Assembly: GCF_002139935.1 (NCBI RefSeq)
Contig: NZ_CP015578.1
Location: 1,426,001-1,490,000, forward strand
Source of the DNA: Campylobacter lanienae NCTC 13004
GTDB taxonomy: Bacteria > Campylobacterota > Campylobacteria > Campylobacterales > Campylobacteraceae
DNA length: 64,000 nucleotides
Direction: 5' to 3'
Shown here: positions 46,024 to 56,373 of the stretch, piece by piece
How positions within the stretch are numbered: position 1 is the stretch's first letter
Layout of the letters: every line of letters begins with the position of its first letter
Program-made: the position numbers and the translations under genes
The notes under the pieces: model-generated
The model's input: the letters and a program-made list of their open reading frames with translations, nothing else
What the model was told of the DNA's origin: nothing
The model's database searches: none

Positions 46024-47367
46024 ATGGATTTTGTATTGATTTTACAAATCATTGTCTTGCTAGGCGCTATCTTTGTAGGTATTCGCCTTGGTGGTATCGG
46101 TATTGGTTACGCCGGTGGTATCGGCGTTGTTATCTTAGGTCTTTGTCTTGGTATGAAACCAGGCACTATTCCTTGGGATGTTATTTTGATCATTATGAGC
46201 GTTATCGCTGCTATTTCAGCTATGCAACTCGCTGGCGGATTAGACTACTTAGTCCAAATAGCTGAGAAAATCCTTCGCTCAAATCCAAAATATATCAACT
46301 TTTTAGCACCTACTGTTACATATTTTTTAACAATTCTAGCTGGGACAGGCCACACTGCGTTTTCTATGATTCCTGTTATCGTCGAAGTCGCTAAAGAGCA
46401 AAATATCAAACCTTCAGCTCCACTATCAATCGCAGTTGTATCAAGCCAAATCGCTATCACAGCTAGCCCTGTTAGTGCGGCCGTTGTCTATATGACAGGC
46501 GTATTAGAGCCACTTGGTTGGAGCTATCCAACTCTAATTGGGTTATGGCTAGTAACTACATTTGCTGGTTGTATGCTTACAGCTCTTATAATAACTCTAT
46601 TTGCTAATCTTGATTTAAGCAAAGATCCAGTCTATCAAGAGCGTTTAGCTCAAGGATTGGTAAAACCATCAGTTGGCGTTCAAAGCAAAGAGCTAAAACC
46701 AGGCGCTAAACTATCTGTTGCTATCTTTTTAATCGGTGTTTTACTAGTTGTTCTATATGCTACTGCTATCTCAAAAGTCGGCGGCAAACCGGTTCTTATA
46801 GAAAATGTCGTTGTCCCTAGAGATGCTGCTATTATGAGCTTTATGCTAGGCGTGGCTACATTTATTACAATCTTTTGTAAAATTGAAGTTGGTAAAGTAG
46901 CCGATACAAGCGTATTTAAATCAGGTATGGTAGCGTGCGTTTGTGTTCTTGGTGTGGCGTGGCTTGGTAATACATTTGTTGGTGGCTATACAGAAGAGAT
47001 TAAAACTCTAGCTGGTGATTGGGTTAAGGCTGTTCCATCACTACTTGCTGTTATATTCTTCTTTGCGGCTATGCTTCTATACTCTCAAGCAGCAACCGCT
47101 AAGGCGATCACTCCAGTGGTTATAGCAGCCCTTGGTATCAGCGCAGCTAATCCAGGCGATGCATATATGCTAGTTGCGTCTTTTGCTGCTGTTTCGGCTC
47201 TATTTGTATTGCCTACATATCCTACACTTCTTGGTGCAGTCCAAATGGACGATACAGGCTCTACAAGACTTGGCAAATATGTATTTAACCATGCTTTCTT
47301 AATCCCTGGCGTTTTAGCCATTGCTTTTTCTGTGGCATTTGGCTTTATCGCTTGCGTGCTTGTATAA
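46024..47367 (+). CDS. dcuA: Anaerobic C4-dicarboxylate antiporter DcuA
   Basis: Exchanges aspartate or fumarate for succinate across the inner membrane. 447 residues, 10-12 hydrophobic segments, IVLLGAIFVGIRLGGIGIGYAG and LAGTGHTAFSMIPVI blocks. AAGGAGA ribosome site. Together with aspA it gives aspartate uptake, deamination and fumarate supply. Confidence 0.95.
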   Translation: MDFVLILQIIVLLGAIFVGIRLGGIGIGYAGGIGVVILGLCLGMKPGTIPWDVILIIMSVIAAISAMQLAGGLDYLVQIAEKILRSNPKYINFLAPTVTYFLTILAGTGHTAFSMIPVIVEVAKEQNIKPSAPLSIAVVSSQIAITASPVSAAVVYMTGVLEPLGWSYPTLIGLWLVTTFAGCMLTALIITLFANLDLSKDPVYQERLAQGLVKPSVGVQSKELKPGAKLSVAIFLIGVLLVVLYATAISKVGGKPVLIENVVVPRDAAIMSFMLGVATFITIFCKIEVGKVADTSVFKSGMVACVCVLGVAWLGNTFVGGYTEEIKTLAGDWVKAVPSLLAVIFFFAAMLLYSQAATAKAITPVVIAALGISAANPGDAYMLVASFAAVSALFVLPTYPTLLGAVQMDDTGSTRLGKYVFNHAFLIPGVLAIAFSVAFGFIACVLV

Positions 47368-47412
47368 TGTAGATTAATATAATTTATAAATTTTATTTAA
47401 TCCACATTTTCA

Positions 47413-47454
47413 TTATTGCTTGATTGCTTAACTAGCATCAAGCAATAACTTTTA
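47413..47454 (+). terminator. Terminator after aspA-dcuA
   Basis: Perfect 12-base arms TTATTGCTTGAT / ATCAAGCAATAA around a 12-base loop, then CTTTTAT. No gene is seen from here to 47633. Confidence 0.85.
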
Positions 47455-47633
47455 TAAATCCAAATTTATAGCTTTAAATTATCTAATAAGTAGAATTCAA
47501 GCTCAATTTAAATTACAAAAGAATAAATAAAGAATAATTCCATATAAAACCTAAAATTCATAATCAAACACAAAATCACAACTAAAACCCACATTTAAAA
47601 TCTTTAATCTATTTTTAATATTAAATTTAACTT

Positions 47634-49409
47634 TTAAATATCCTTTTTAGAATTAGCATAATAAAGCTTTCCATCTCCACTATTTACAAAAGTTTTTAAA
47701 TCTTCTTTTGTTCTTATTTTTAGCGCTGTGCCGTGTAGCTTACAAATATTATCAAGCGATGTAAAAATGGCAGAAAATTCCCCACCAAACTTAGCATTAG
47801 CATAATCGCTAAATGCCCAGTCTAGTGCCATCATTCGCTCAATGTAAGCCCCTTCTACTGCTAGTTCCAACCTTTCTCCCTCAGCAATCAAAGCTGGCAA
47901 ATTATAAGTTACAAGCTCTGCTATTTCATCTGCTCTTTGCTTTGCCATATCCCTTGCAGCGATTGCTGCAAATATGCTATCAAGCGCCATATCGATAGCC
48001 TTACTACTAAGCACTATAGCAAAAGCAGATATCACGATAGTTAATACTCCAGATATAATGTTGGCAAAACCGGAAAATATCGGCTTTAGATATGGCTTTA
48101 ATTTTATTGAGATAAAGGCAGATGCGCTAACCCATAAAGCAGAAATGAGTCCTTTTAAAATTACAGATAGCAGGTCTTTAAAACTTTTTGTTTTGCCTGT
48201 GATATAATCATAAATAGCGTTATATATTTGCTTAGCAGAGCTTCTTAGCTTTGACCAAATAGCACGCAATTCAGCGCTAATAGATTTTACTATCATATCT
48301 ATAAGAGCATAAGAACTACCTTTGCTAAAAGCATGAGCTAGATTTTTAAAATTTTTTACTATTTCATCCAAGAGTCTTTTTGCCCTTACTTCAAGCGGCG
48401 TGGTTTTATCTCCATAGAACATATCTTTTATCTCCCATACAGCTCCACTAGCTATAATGCTAAGAGCCATCACAGCAGCCTCACTAAGTCCGGTCATAGC
48501 CACATGTGCTGCTCCCATTTTTATAGTATTCCATTTAGATATTTCTTCAGCATTTTTGGCATCATCTATTGTATGATTACTAGGCTGTAATTTATCTAGT
48601 AATTTTTTAGCGTTTTCTCTTTTTACTGGATCTTTTTCATTTTTTATTATGTTTTCTAAAAGATCTTTTGCTTTTGGATATTCATCTTTTGTAATTATTA
48701 TTGCCAATCCATCTTCATTTAAATATTTATTATCTTTACCAAATAGTTTTGTCAAATCGCTATTATTTCTTATTTCCACTGCTTTTAACTGACCATTTAT
48801 CGTTATTTCGCCATTTTCAAATACTTTTATATCAGTTATAGTATCGTTTGCGTTGGCTTGTATGCCATATTGCTGCAATATAGCTTCTTGCTCTTGTTTT
48901 GTATATGTTTCATTTATAAAATCAAGCTTAATCTTAGCATTCTTAGATTCTGATAATGCTTGTTGTGCTTCTTTTATCTTTTTATCATCAGCTCCAGATT
49001 TTATAAGCTCCTGTAACTTTTGTTCTCTAATAGACAAATCATCGATAGCTGTTTGTAGTTTTCCGCTTTGTGCTTGGGTGATCCAAGCTAATTTATCTGT
49101 GCGAAATGCCGCATTGCCTTTATTGTTTTCATCAAGATACATGCCATATGGACCACCATCGCTCTTTAAAGCGAATTCGATATTTTTATCGCCTGCTTCC
49201 AATGCTTCATGTTGAAACCCATATTGTTTATCATTATTGGCATGAATTTTATTAATAGCTCCGATTTCTCTTTGCGCATCCACAGCAGCGCCATATCCAG
49301 CATAAGTATTTAGGCTAAAAATATTAAGTCCAAATCTAGCTAGAATTTGATTGCCGATTTCTTCTATTATTTCATCACTAAGAGTTTTTGCCCTAGTCGC
49401 TTGTGTCAT
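47634..49409 (-). CDS. Unrecognised 591-residue membrane protein (second gene of a pair)
   Basis: I do not recognise the family. The first 300 residues are soluble, charged and helical, with a long coiled-coil-like stretch (TAIDDLSIREQKLQELIKS). From about residue 300 there are a hydrophobic segment (AVMALSIIASGAVW), an amphipathic stretch, and a cluster at about 415-490 (LKGLISALWVSASAFISIKL, then GVLTIVISAFAIVLSSKAI). The end is soluble. No signal peptide or enzymatic motif. ATG at 49409 has AAGGAAAA upstream; the frame extends nine codons further through a hairpin, which I reject. Probably acts with the upstream gene. Confidence 0.8.
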   Translation of the reverse strand: MTQATRAKTLSDEIIEEIGNQILARFGLNIFSLNTYAGYGAAVDAQREIGAINKIHANNDKQYGFQHEALEAGDKNIEFALKSDGGPYGMYLDENNKGNAAFRTDKLAWITQAQSGKLQTAIDDLSIREQKLQELIKSGADDKKIKEAQQALSESKNAKIKLDFINETYTKQEQEAILQQYGIQANANDTITDIKVFENGEITINGQLKAVEIRNNSDLTKLFGKDNKYLNEDGLAIIITKDEYPKAKDLLENIIKNEKDPVKRENAKKLLDKLQPSNHTIDDAKNAEEISKWNTIKMGAAHVAMTGLSEAAVMALSIIASGAVWEIKDMFYGDKTTPLEVRAKRLLDEIVKNFKNLAHAFSKGSSYALIDMIVKSISAELRAIWSKLRSSAKQIYNAIYDYITGKTKSFKDLLSVILKGLISALWVSASAFISIKLKPYLKPIFSGFANIISGVLTIVISAFAIVLSSKAIDMALDSIFAAIAARDMAKQRADEIAELVTYNLPALIAEGERLELAVEGAYIERMMALDWAFSDYANAKFGGEFSAIFTSLDNICKLHGTALKIRTKEDLKTFVNSGDGKLYYANSKKDI

Positions 49410-49428
49410 AATTTTCCTTTTTAAATAG

Positions 49429-49459
49429 ATCCCCATCTTAAATCATTCAAGATGGGGAT
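49429..49459. terminator. Perfect hairpin between the two membrane-protein genes
   Basis: Eleven-base arms ATCCCCATCTT / AAGATGGGGAT with a nine-base loop. It lies 22 bases past the upstream gene and 20 bases before the downstream ATG; the minus strand lacks a strong T-run after it, so partial termination or RNA stabilisation is more likely than full stop. Confidence 0.65.
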
Positions 49460-49481
49460 TTTAAATTTTTAATTAATTATT

Positions 49482-50489
49482 TTATTCGTATTTAGCCTTT
49501 ATCTCTTTTAAAATTTCAGCATGTTTTTCTTGCAAAGATATAAGATCTTGGGTTAATTTATCATCATCTCTTAGTATAGGCTCATTGATGATAGTTATTA
49601 CGCTCTCAGCTGTATTGACCAATATATGAAGTTTGTCTTGCTCATCATTGCTCCAATTTGCTAGATTGTTGCCTTTATCATCTGCTATTTTTTCAACTAA
49701 ATCAAGTTGATCGCTAAGCTCTAAATCCATTTTGATAAGACTTCTGTGCTTCTCATAACCTTTATAATAAAGCTTTTTCAATAATGGATGTTGCGCATTT
49801 AAAGCTTCAGCTGCTTGCTTACAGTAAATTTTAAATCCTCTTGCATTTTCTTTTGCTGTTTCTGCCTTATAAGCAAAAATTGTAGCAGCAACAGCAATAA
49901 CGGGAGCAGCAACAATTCCAGCTAGTACAGCAGTTCCACCAGCCATTCCAAGACCACCAGCACTTAAAGCGCCACCGCCAAACCACGCAAGAGTAGCATT
50001 AGTAGCAGCCACACCAGAAAGCGAACTAATAGCGGTTCCAGTACTAGCGGCACCCAATAATCCAGCACTACCAAAAGCACCAAATCCAGCCAAAGCACCA
50101 GCTCCACCAGCAGCAATAACACCACCTATCATAGAACTTAACTCAAAAACATTATCACTAATTTTAGAAAGCTCAATGTTTTTACCATTTATTTCGACAG
50201 TATAATCATCATTAGCAAGTTCTAGTCTAGTAATTAACGACGCAAAACGCTCCAATGTTCCATTAAGGATTCTTTGTTTTTCTTCGCCAAATTGCTTAAA
50301 CATTAAATCTGTTTTGTCTTGAACAAGTTTAAAGGCATCAACAGCTTCAGAGTATATTTGTTGCCCCTCATTTCTTTTTTCGCTTGCTTCATTGCTATCT
50401 TTATAAGCATCATAACCTTTTTTGACTCCATATCCTAAAGCTGAAGCTACTAATCCGCCAGCTATAATAGGTATTAACGGTAATGGCAC
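49482..50489 (-). CDS. Unrecognised glycine-zipper membrane protein, 335 residues (first gene of a pair)
   Basis: No function assigned. An N-terminal helix IPIIAGGLVASALGYGVKKG leads to a charged helical part (KRNEGQQIYSEAVDAFKLVQD). The centre (about 130-215) is very rich in Gly and Ala with GxxxG-like spacing (GGVIAAGGAGALAGFGAFG, LSAGGLGMAGGTAVLAGIVA), the pattern of glycine zippers that pack or insert in membranes. A helical C-terminal third follows. GTG start at 50489 behind AAGGAG. I have a memory of widespread homologues of unknown role but cannot verify it. Confidence 0.8.
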   Translation of the reverse strand: MPLPLIPIIAGGLVASALGYGVKKGYDAYKDSNEASEKRNEGQQIYSEAVDAFKLVQDKTDLMFKQFGEEKQRILNGTLERFASLITRLELANDDYTVEINGKNIELSKISDNVFELSSMIGGVIAAGGAGALAGFGAFGSAGLLGAASTGTAISSLSGVAATNATLAWFGGGALSAGGLGMAGGTAVLAGIVAAPVIAVAATIFAYKAETAKENARGFKIYCKQAAEALNAQHPLLKKLYYKGYEKHRSLIKMDLELSDQLDLVEKIADDKGNNLANWSNDEQDKLHILVNTAESVITIINEPILRDDDKLTQDLISLQEKHAEILKEIKAKYE

Positions 50490-50819
50490 CTTATCTCCTT
50501 AAATTTATCTTTTTGAAATTTATCTTTAATTCCGAAATTCTCATCAACTCCCAAAGCCTTGATAACGATTGTAAGCCTTGACATTAATAGAATAAACCTT
50601 CTCTTTGCTCCAAATTTCTCAAACAAACCATACCTTCATCGATACGGCAATCAATGGTCTGTTCCTATATTTCGCTTTTATTGCTCTTAAGATCTAGCTC
50701 TTATGCGCCCATCACCAAGGCCAAGAGCTAAGCTAGGCAATATTCGAAATATTATTCCCCACAAACATGAAATTCACATCCATACAACCTAGAACCCCGT
50801 TTGCGTCGCATATTCTACA

Positions 50820-50830
50820 CCCCCCCCCCC
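50820..50830. repeat. C11 homopolymer
   Basis: Eleven C on the plus strand, intergenic, about 330 bases upstream of the glycine-zipper gene and 240 bases before rho. Tracts of this type are contingency loci in Campylobacter. Confidence 0.85.
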
Positions 50831-50854
50831 TCTAAATATCTACTTAAATTTATT

Positions 50855-50906
50855 AAAAAAGCCAAGCAATCTAGCTAACTATTTTGGATTTGCTTTTTGG
50901 CTTTTT
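50855..50906. terminator. Orphan bidirectional terminator-like hairpin
   Basis: AAAAAAGCC... and ...TTTTTGGCTTTTT arms, with A-run and T-run on opposite sides. No gene ends next to it on either strand. Confidence 0.55.
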
Positions 50907-50966
50907 ATGATTGTTAAGTTATGGTGATTTAGGGCTTTTGGGTTAAAATTCAAGCCTTATATCGCC

Positions 50967-50998
50967 TTGACAATTGTCAAAAATTAGTATAAAATTAA
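50967..50998 (+). promoter_or_regulatory. rho promoter with palindrome at -35
   Basis: The perfect 14-base palindrome TTGACAATTGTCAA begins with a consensus TTGACA; TAAAAT lies 17 bases downstream. Transcription would begin about 65 bases before the rho ATG. Confidence 0.6.
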
Positions 50999-51068
50999 GA
51001 CTTTAAACTACAATTTTATTCGTTGTAACCGCTATTTATTCACATATTAAGAGGACTAAAGAGGACTA

Positions 51069-52385
51069 ATGGAAAGCAAGGAAACCACCCAACAAACCAA
51101 AAAACAACACACACGCACACACACGCCAGTTGATGGCTACAAAATAGAAGAGTTAAGACTCCAAGACCTAGATAGCTTAGTAGCAATCGCCGAAGAAGTA
51201 GGCGTCCAAAACCCTAGAGAATTTCGCCGCCAAGAGCTAGTATTTGAAATTCTAAAAGCTCAAACCAAACAAGGCGGATTTATCTTATTTACTGGAATTT
51301 TAGAGATAGTTGAGGGCGGATATGGCTTTTTACGCTCTACTGATGCGAATTTGAGCGATTCTGCTAATGATACATATGTTAGCTTAAGCCAGATTAAAAA
51401 ATTCGCCCTAAGAGTCGGTGATATCATAACAGGACAAGTAAGAGAGCCAAGAGAACAAGAGAAATATTACGCTCTTTTAAAGATAGAAGCGATAAATTAT
51501 AAATCCATAGCCGAAGCTAAAGAGCGCCCACTATTTGATAACCTAACTCCGCTATTTCCAAATCAAAAAATTCAATTAGAATATGATCCAATGAAGCTTA
51601 CAGGTCGTGTGCTTGATCTTTTCACCCCGATAGGCAAGGGGCAAAGGGGGCTTATAGTTGCCCCACCTAGAACAGGTAAAACTGAGCTTATGAAAGAGCT
51701 TGCTCACGGCATTACAAGAAATCACCCAGAAGTTGAGCTAATAGTGCTTTTAATAGATGAGAGGCCAGAAGAGGTTACAGATATGCAACGCAGTGTGCGT
51801 GGTGAGGTATTTAGCTCTACATTTGACTTACCAGCATCAAATCATGTAAGGGTGGCTGAATTGGTGATAGAAAAGGCCAAAAGACTAGTAGAGATGGGAA
51901 AAGATGTTGTGATATTGCTTGATAGCATTACTCGCCTTGCTAGAGCGTATAACACAGTAACTCCAAGTAGCGGTAAGGTTTTAAGCGGTGGCGTGGATGC
52001 CAATGCCCTTCATAAACCAAAGAGATTTTTTGGTGCAGCTAGAAATATAGAAAATGGCGGAAGTCTAACGATAGTAGCGACCGCTTTGATCGATACAGGT
52101 TCTAGAATGGATGATGTGATATTTGAAGAGTTTAAAGGGACGGGTAATAGCGAAATTATCTTAGATCGCACCATTTCAGATCGTAGAATTTATCCAGCTG
52201 TAAATATACTCAAATCCGGCACTAGAAAAGATGAATTACTACAAGGTAGTGATGATTTAGGCAAAATTTGGGCTATACGAAATATTATAGCTACTATGGA
52301 TGATATAGAGGCTCTTAAATTCCTATACTCTAAAATGTTAAAAACCAAAAACAATAAAGAGCTTTTAAGCATAATGAACGAATAA
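51069..52385 (+). CDS. rho: Transcription termination factor Rho
   Basis: Hexameric RNA helicase that ends transcription. N-terminal RNA-binding block (EILEVVEGG-like [15 protein letters not shown]), P-loop [32 protein letters not shown] and [11 protein letters not shown] motifs. 438 residues with a short His/Thr-rich N-terminus. Heads a plus-strand run rho-dnaX-lepA. Confidence 0.96.
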   Translation: MESKETTQQTKKQHTRTHTPVDGYKIEELRLQDLDSLVAIAEEVGVQNPREFRRQELVFEILKAQTKQGGFILFTGILEIVEGGYGFLRSTDANLSDSANDTYVSLSQIKKFALRVGDIITGQVREPREQEKYYALLKIEAINYKSIAEAKERPLFDNLTPLFPNQKIQLEYDPMKLTGRVLDLFTPIGKGQRGLIVAPPRTGKTELMKELAHGITRNHPEVELIVLLIDERPEEVTDMQRSVRGEVFSSTFDLPASNHVRVAELVIEKAKRLVEMGKDVVILLDSITRLARAYNTVTPSSGKVLSGGVDANALHKPKRFFGAARNIENGGSLTIVATALIDTGSRMDDVIFEEFKGTGNSEIILDRTISDRRIYPAVNILKSGTRKDELLQGSDDLGKIWAIRNIIATMDDIEALKFLYSKMLKTKNNKELLSIMNE

Positions 52386-52394
52386 GGACTAAAT

Positions 52395-53960
52395 TTGAAA
52401 GCTTTAGCACTCAAATATCGCCCAAAGAGCTTTGATGAATTAATAGGCCAAGATGTGGTGGCAAATACGCTATCTCACGCCTTAGACTCTAATAGATTAG
52501 GTCATGCGTATCTATTTTCGGGGCTTAGAGGGAGTGGCAAAACTAGTAGCGCTAGGATTTTTGCTAAGGCTTTATTGTGTCAAAAGGGTATAAGCGCTCA
52601 TCCGTGCGAAGTTTGCCCAAATTGTATAATGGCTAATGAAAATCGACATATGGATATCATAGAGATGGACGCAGCAAGTCATCGTAAAATTGATGATATC
52701 AGAGAGCTAATCGAGCAGACAAAATACTCACCAAGTAGTGCGAGATTTAAGATATTTATCATTGATGAGGTTCATATGCTAACCAAAGAGGCCTTTAATG
52801 CGCTTTTAAAGACGCTTGAAGAGCCACCTGATTATGTTAAATTTATTTTAGCGACTACTGATCCGCTGAAATTACCAGCTACTGTTTTATCACGGACTCA
52901 ACATTTTAGATTTCACTCTATTGCTAAGGCTAGTGTGGTGAAGCATTTGGAGTTTATATTAAATAAAGAAGGGATTGAATTTGAGCCAAGAGCCTTAGAG
53001 GTATTAGCTAGAAGTGGTGGTGGTAGCCTTAGAGATACTCTTACTTTGCTTGATCAAGCTATTATCTATTCACACGAAAAGCTCACACATAAGATTGTTG
53101 TAGATATGCTAGGACTACTTGATCCAGCCAAGATCGATGAGATATTTGCTGTTGTGAATTCCAAGGATAAAAATGAGCTTTTAAAGCTTTTAAGTGAGTT
53201 ACAAAGCTATGATTCTAGCGCTATCATCGATGAGTTAATAGAGAATTTAAAATACAAATTTATCCATCAAAATAGCGAATTTTCTTTATTGATTTTTGAG
53301 AGATTTTTTAGAATTCTAAGCGAAGCAAAGTCAATGCTAAATAACTCTGCTGATCCTGAATTTGTGCTATTTATAACACTATTTATGATGGTTGAAGCCT
53401 TTAATCTTACTAATATAAATGATGCTATTTCGGCTTTGAAATCCACGCCAAATTTAGCCCCAAATCCACCATCATCAAATAAGCTTATATCATCACCATC
53501 AGCTTTAAAGCCAAAACCAAAAGATGATTATCAAATTTTTGTAGATCATCTCTATGATAAGAGTTATGAATTAGGCGTGCTTTTTGATGAGTGTGTGAGC
53601 TTAAAAGGGTTAGAAAATGGCCTTTTAACTCTTGATTTTGCTATGGATGATGAGCAATTAGCCTTTGCTAGAAAGCACTATAATGATGTGATTTTACCAG
53701 CTGCGAAGTCTATCTATGGTGAGTCTATTAAGCTAAATGTCAATAAGCAAACCCCCATAAAGCCAACTCCACTAAGCCAAGCTCCAATGCCACCAATAAC
53801 CCAGCAAAATAGCGAGCCAAAAACGCAAATTAATGAGCCAAAACCTATTAATGAGCCTAGTAGTGTGTTGAGTTTAAAGTCATCGCTTAGCCAAGAGGAT
53901 ATGAATTTAAAAGAGTTAAAACGGCTGTTTGGAGAGCCGCAGATTTTATCAAATAGTTAG
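52395..53960 (+). CDS. dnaX: DNA polymerase III subunit gamma/tau
   Basis: Clamp loader ATPase. [15 protein letters not shown]-loop [14 protein letters not shown], the four-Cys zinc site region ([16 protein letters not shown]), [20 protein letters not shown] and SRTQHFRF sensor are present. 521 residues; the C-terminal third is Pro/Ser-rich and divergent. TTG start behind AAGGACTAAA. Whether a shorter gamma product is made by frameshifting cannot be told. Confidence 0.94.
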   Translation: MKALALKYRPKSFDELIGQDVVANTLSHALDSNRLGHAYLFSGLRGSGKTSSARIFAKALLCQKGISAHPCEVCPNCIMANENRHMDIIEMDAASHRKIDDIRELIEQTKYSPSSARFKIFIIDEVHMLTKEAFNALLKTLEEPPDYVKFILATTDPLKLPATVLSRTQHFRFHSIAKASVVKHLEFILNKEGIEFEPRALEVLARSGGGSLRDTLTLLDQAIIYSHEKLTHKIVVDMLGLLDPAKIDEIFAVVNSKDKNELLKLLSELQSYDSSAIIDELIENLKYKFIHQNSEFSLLIFERFFRILSEAKSMLNNSADPEFVLFITLFMMVEAFNLTNINDAISALKSTPNLAPNPPSSNKLISSPSALKPKPKDDYQIFVDHLYDKSYELGVLFDECVSLKGLENGLLTLDFAMDDEQLAFARKHYNDVILPAAKSIYGESIKLNVNKQTPIKPTPLSQAPMPPITQQNSEPKTQINEPKPINEPSSVLSLKSSLSQEDMNLKELKRLFGEPQILSNS

Positions 53961-53967
53961 GAAAATT

Positions 53968-55758
53968 ATGGAAAATATAAGAAATTTCAGCATTATAGCC
54001 CATATAGATCATGGTAAAAGCACGCTAGCAGACCGCATTATAACAGAGTGTGGCGCTGTAGATGAGAGATCTATGAGCTCTCAAGTCATGGATACAATGG
54101 ATATAGAAAAAGAGCGCGGAATCACCATAAAAGCGCAATCTGTAAGGCTTGGCTATACACTTGATGGCGAGCATTATATATTAAATTTGATTGATACCCC
54201 GGGGCATGTGGATTTTAGCTATGAAGTTAGTAGGAGTTTAGCAAGTTGTGAAGGGGCTTTGCTAGTAGTAGATGCCTCTCAAGGAGTCGAGGCCCAGACA
54301 ATAGCAAATGTATATATCGCACTTGAAAATAATCTTGAGATAATTCCAGTAATAAACAAAATAGATCTCCCAGCAGCCGATCCTGATAGAGTCAAAAATG
54401 AGATAGAGCATGTTATTGGGCTTGATTGCTCTGAGGCTTTAGAGGTGAGTGCTAAAAGTGGAGTTGGGATAAAAGAGCTAATAGAGACAATAATTCGCAA
54501 GATTCCACCGCCAAAAGCGGATTTAAATTTACCACTTAAAGCGCTTATTTATGATAGTTGGTTTGATAACTATCTAGGTGCTTTGGCTCTTGTGAGATTA
54601 TACGATGGTAGCCTTAAAAAGGGTGATGAAGTCTATGTAATGGGAACTGATAAAAGGCATATTGTATTAGATCTGATGTATCCAAATCCTGTTTTGCCTA
54701 TCAAGACTAATGAGCTAAAAGCTGGTGAAGTAGGCATAGTGGTTTTGGGGCTAAAAGATGTAGCTAGTGTAAGTGTAGGCGATACCATAACCCTAGCCAA
54801 AAATAGGGCCGCAGAGCCAATAGGTGGATTTGAAAAGGCCAAGCCATTTGTCTTTGCTGGATTATATCCTATTGATACGGATAAATTCGAAGATTTAAGA
54901 GATGCTTTAGATAAATTAAAATTAAATGATAGCTCTATAAGTTATGAGCCTGAAACTTCAGCGGCTCTTGGTTTTGGATTTAGGGTTGGATTTTTGGGTT
55001 TATTACATATGGAAGTTGTCAAAGAGAGATTAGAGCGTGAGTTTAATCTAGATTTGATAGCTACCGCACCGACAGTTACCTATCAAGTAGTATGCACCGA
55101 TGGAGCTACTATAAATATTCAAAACCCAAGCGAACTACCACCAGTAAATAAAATAGAGCATATAAAAGAGCCATATGTCAAGGCTACTATCATCACGCCA
55201 AGCGAGTTTTTAGGCAATATCATAACTCTTTTAAGCTCACGCCGTGCTATTCAAACTAAGATGGATTATATCACCACTTCAAGGGTGCTTTTAGAGTATG
55301 ATATACCGATGAATGAGATAGTTATGGATTTTTATGATAAGCTCAAAAGCGCCACAAAAGGCTATGCGAGTTTTGATTATGAGCCAAGTGAATATAGGAT
55401 TGGCAAGTTAGTTAAGCTAGATATCAAAGTAGCAGGCGAGACCGTAGATGCTCTATCTATCATAGTACCTGAAGAAAAGGCTATGAGTAAGGGTAGGGAT
55501 TTTGTCAAAGCGATGAAAGAGATAGTCCCAAGACAGCTATTTGAAGTAGCGATCCAAGCCAGTATAGGAAGCAAAATTATCGCTAGAGAAACGGTCAAAT
55601 CAATGGGCAAAAATGTAACTGCTAAATGCTATGGTGGCGATATAACACGCAAAAGAAAACTTCTAGAAAAGCAAAAAGAGGGTAAAAAGCGTATGAAAGC
55701 CATAGGCAAGGTTACCTTGCCTAGTGAGGCGTTTTTAAGCGTGCTTAAGATAGATTAA
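53968..55758 (+). CDS. lepA: Elongation factor 4 (LepA)
   Basis: Ribosome-associated GTPase that back-translocates or remodels elongation complexes. [54 protein letters not shown] and the C-terminal [24 protein letters not shown] are diagnostic. 596 residues. I use ATG 53968 (MENIRNFS) behind TTAGGAAAA; an open frame of 13 codons upstream overlaps dnaX and is not used. Confidence 0.96.
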   Translation: MENIRNFSIIAHIDHGKSTLADRIITECGAVDERSMSSQVMDTMDIEKERGITIKAQSVRLGYTLDGEHYILNLIDTPGHVDFSYEVSRSLASCEGALLVVDASQGVEAQTIANVYIALENNLEIIPVINKIDLPAADPDRVKNEIEHVIGLDCSEALEVSAKSGVGIKELIETIIRKIPPPKADLNLPLKALIYDSWFDNYLGALALVRLYDGSLKKGDEVYVMGTDKRHIVLDLMYPNPVLPIKTNELKAGEVGIVVLGLKDVASVSVGDTITLAKNRAAEPIGGFEKAKPFVFAGLYPIDTDKFEDLRDALDKLKLNDSSISYEPETSAALGFGFRVGFLGLLHMEVVKERLEREFNLDLIATAPTVTYQVVCTDGATINIQNPSELPPVNKIEHIKEPYVKATIITPSEFLGNIITLLSSRRAIQTKMDYITTSRVLLEYDIPMNEIVMDFYDKLKSATKGYASFDYEPSEYRIGKLVKLDIKVAGETVDALSIIVPEEKAMSKGRDFVKAMKEIVPRQLFEVAIQASIGSKIIARETVKSMGKNVTAKCYGGDITRKRKLLEKQKEGKKRMKAIGKVTLPSEAFLSVLKID

Positions 55759-55764
55759 GGGGAG

Positions 55765-56115
55765 ATGATGAAAAGGGGATTATGGATTGTACCAGTATTG
55801 ATTATAGCTGGATGTAACTCTGATAGCTCTAAGGCGACAGATATATTAAATAGCGTTAAAGATGCTAATATCCAAGAGATTATCAAAGTAGCCTTACCAG
55901 AAGAGATCAAATCCAACCCAGCAATGGAGTATATACAAAACGCTATGGATAAAAATCAAAATGAGATAATAAAAAATATAGAGATATTAAGCCAAGATAT
56001 CAGTGAAAATAACGCCTATATAACTATCAAAATCAGATCTGCTAATGCCCACATAGATGGAGATAAGATCAAACTCAAAAGGGATGATAACGGCGAGTGG
56101 ATGATAATAAAATAG
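55765..56115 (+). CDS. Small lipoprotein, DUF-type
   Basis: 116 residues; signal peptide with lipobox IIAGCN, then a helical part and a beta-rich end (NAYITIKIRSANAHIDGDKI ... GEWMIIK), reminiscent of DUF4878-like ketosteroid-isomerase folds. Unassigned. Six bases after lepA, so in the same transcript. First of a group of four small genes. Confidence 0.8.
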   Translation: MMKRGLWIVPVLIIAGCNSDSSKATDILNSVKDANIQEIIKVALPEEIKSNPAMEYIQNAMDKNQNEIIKNIEILSQDISENNAYITIKIRSANAHIDGDKIKLKRDDNGEWMIIK

Positions 56116-56166
56116 CATATTAATCTAAAATGGCATAAAATTTGCTAATAAGCCAAAAGGAGTTTA

Positions 56167-56373
56167 ATGCCTTATATAAATATCAAAGTAACAAAAGAAA
56201 ATGGAGAGCCTACAACGGAGCAAAAAGCGAAGTTGATAGAGGGCGTAACGGAGCTAGTAAGTCAAATTTTAGGTAGAAACAGATCTAGTACCATAGTGGT
56301 AATTGATGAGATAGATATGGAAAATTACGGCTTAGGTGCTAAAAGTATAAAATCTATAAGGGAGAGTAAATGA
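56167..56373 (+). CDS. 4-oxalocrotonate tautomerase family protein (DmpI-like)
   Basis: 68-residue tautomerase-fold protein with the catalytic N-terminal proline after Met (MPYINIKVTKENG). Enzymatic substrate unknown. AAAAGGAGT ribosome site; its stop overlaps the next gene by 4 bases. Confidence 0.9.
   Translation: MPYINIKVTKENGEPTTEQKAKLIEGVTELVSQILGRNRSSTIVVIDEIDMENYGLGAKSIKSIRESK

Larger units (their letters stand above)
50490..51068. other. Noncoding interval with structured DNA before rho
   Basis: 579 bases without a supported gene. It contains an 8-base stem TAGCTCTT / AAGAGCTA (50695-50730), the C11 tract, an orphan terminator (50855-50906), and the rho promoter. From about 50690 to 50830 base composition is richer in C and G than surrounding intergenic DNA. 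A 19-codon minus-strand frame begins at an ATG just after the G-run; it is too short to call. Confidence 0.55.

Noticed and set aside
50750-50815. 19-residue minus-strand peptide frame after the G11 run
   Set aside because: No ribosome site, too short, and no support beyond being open.
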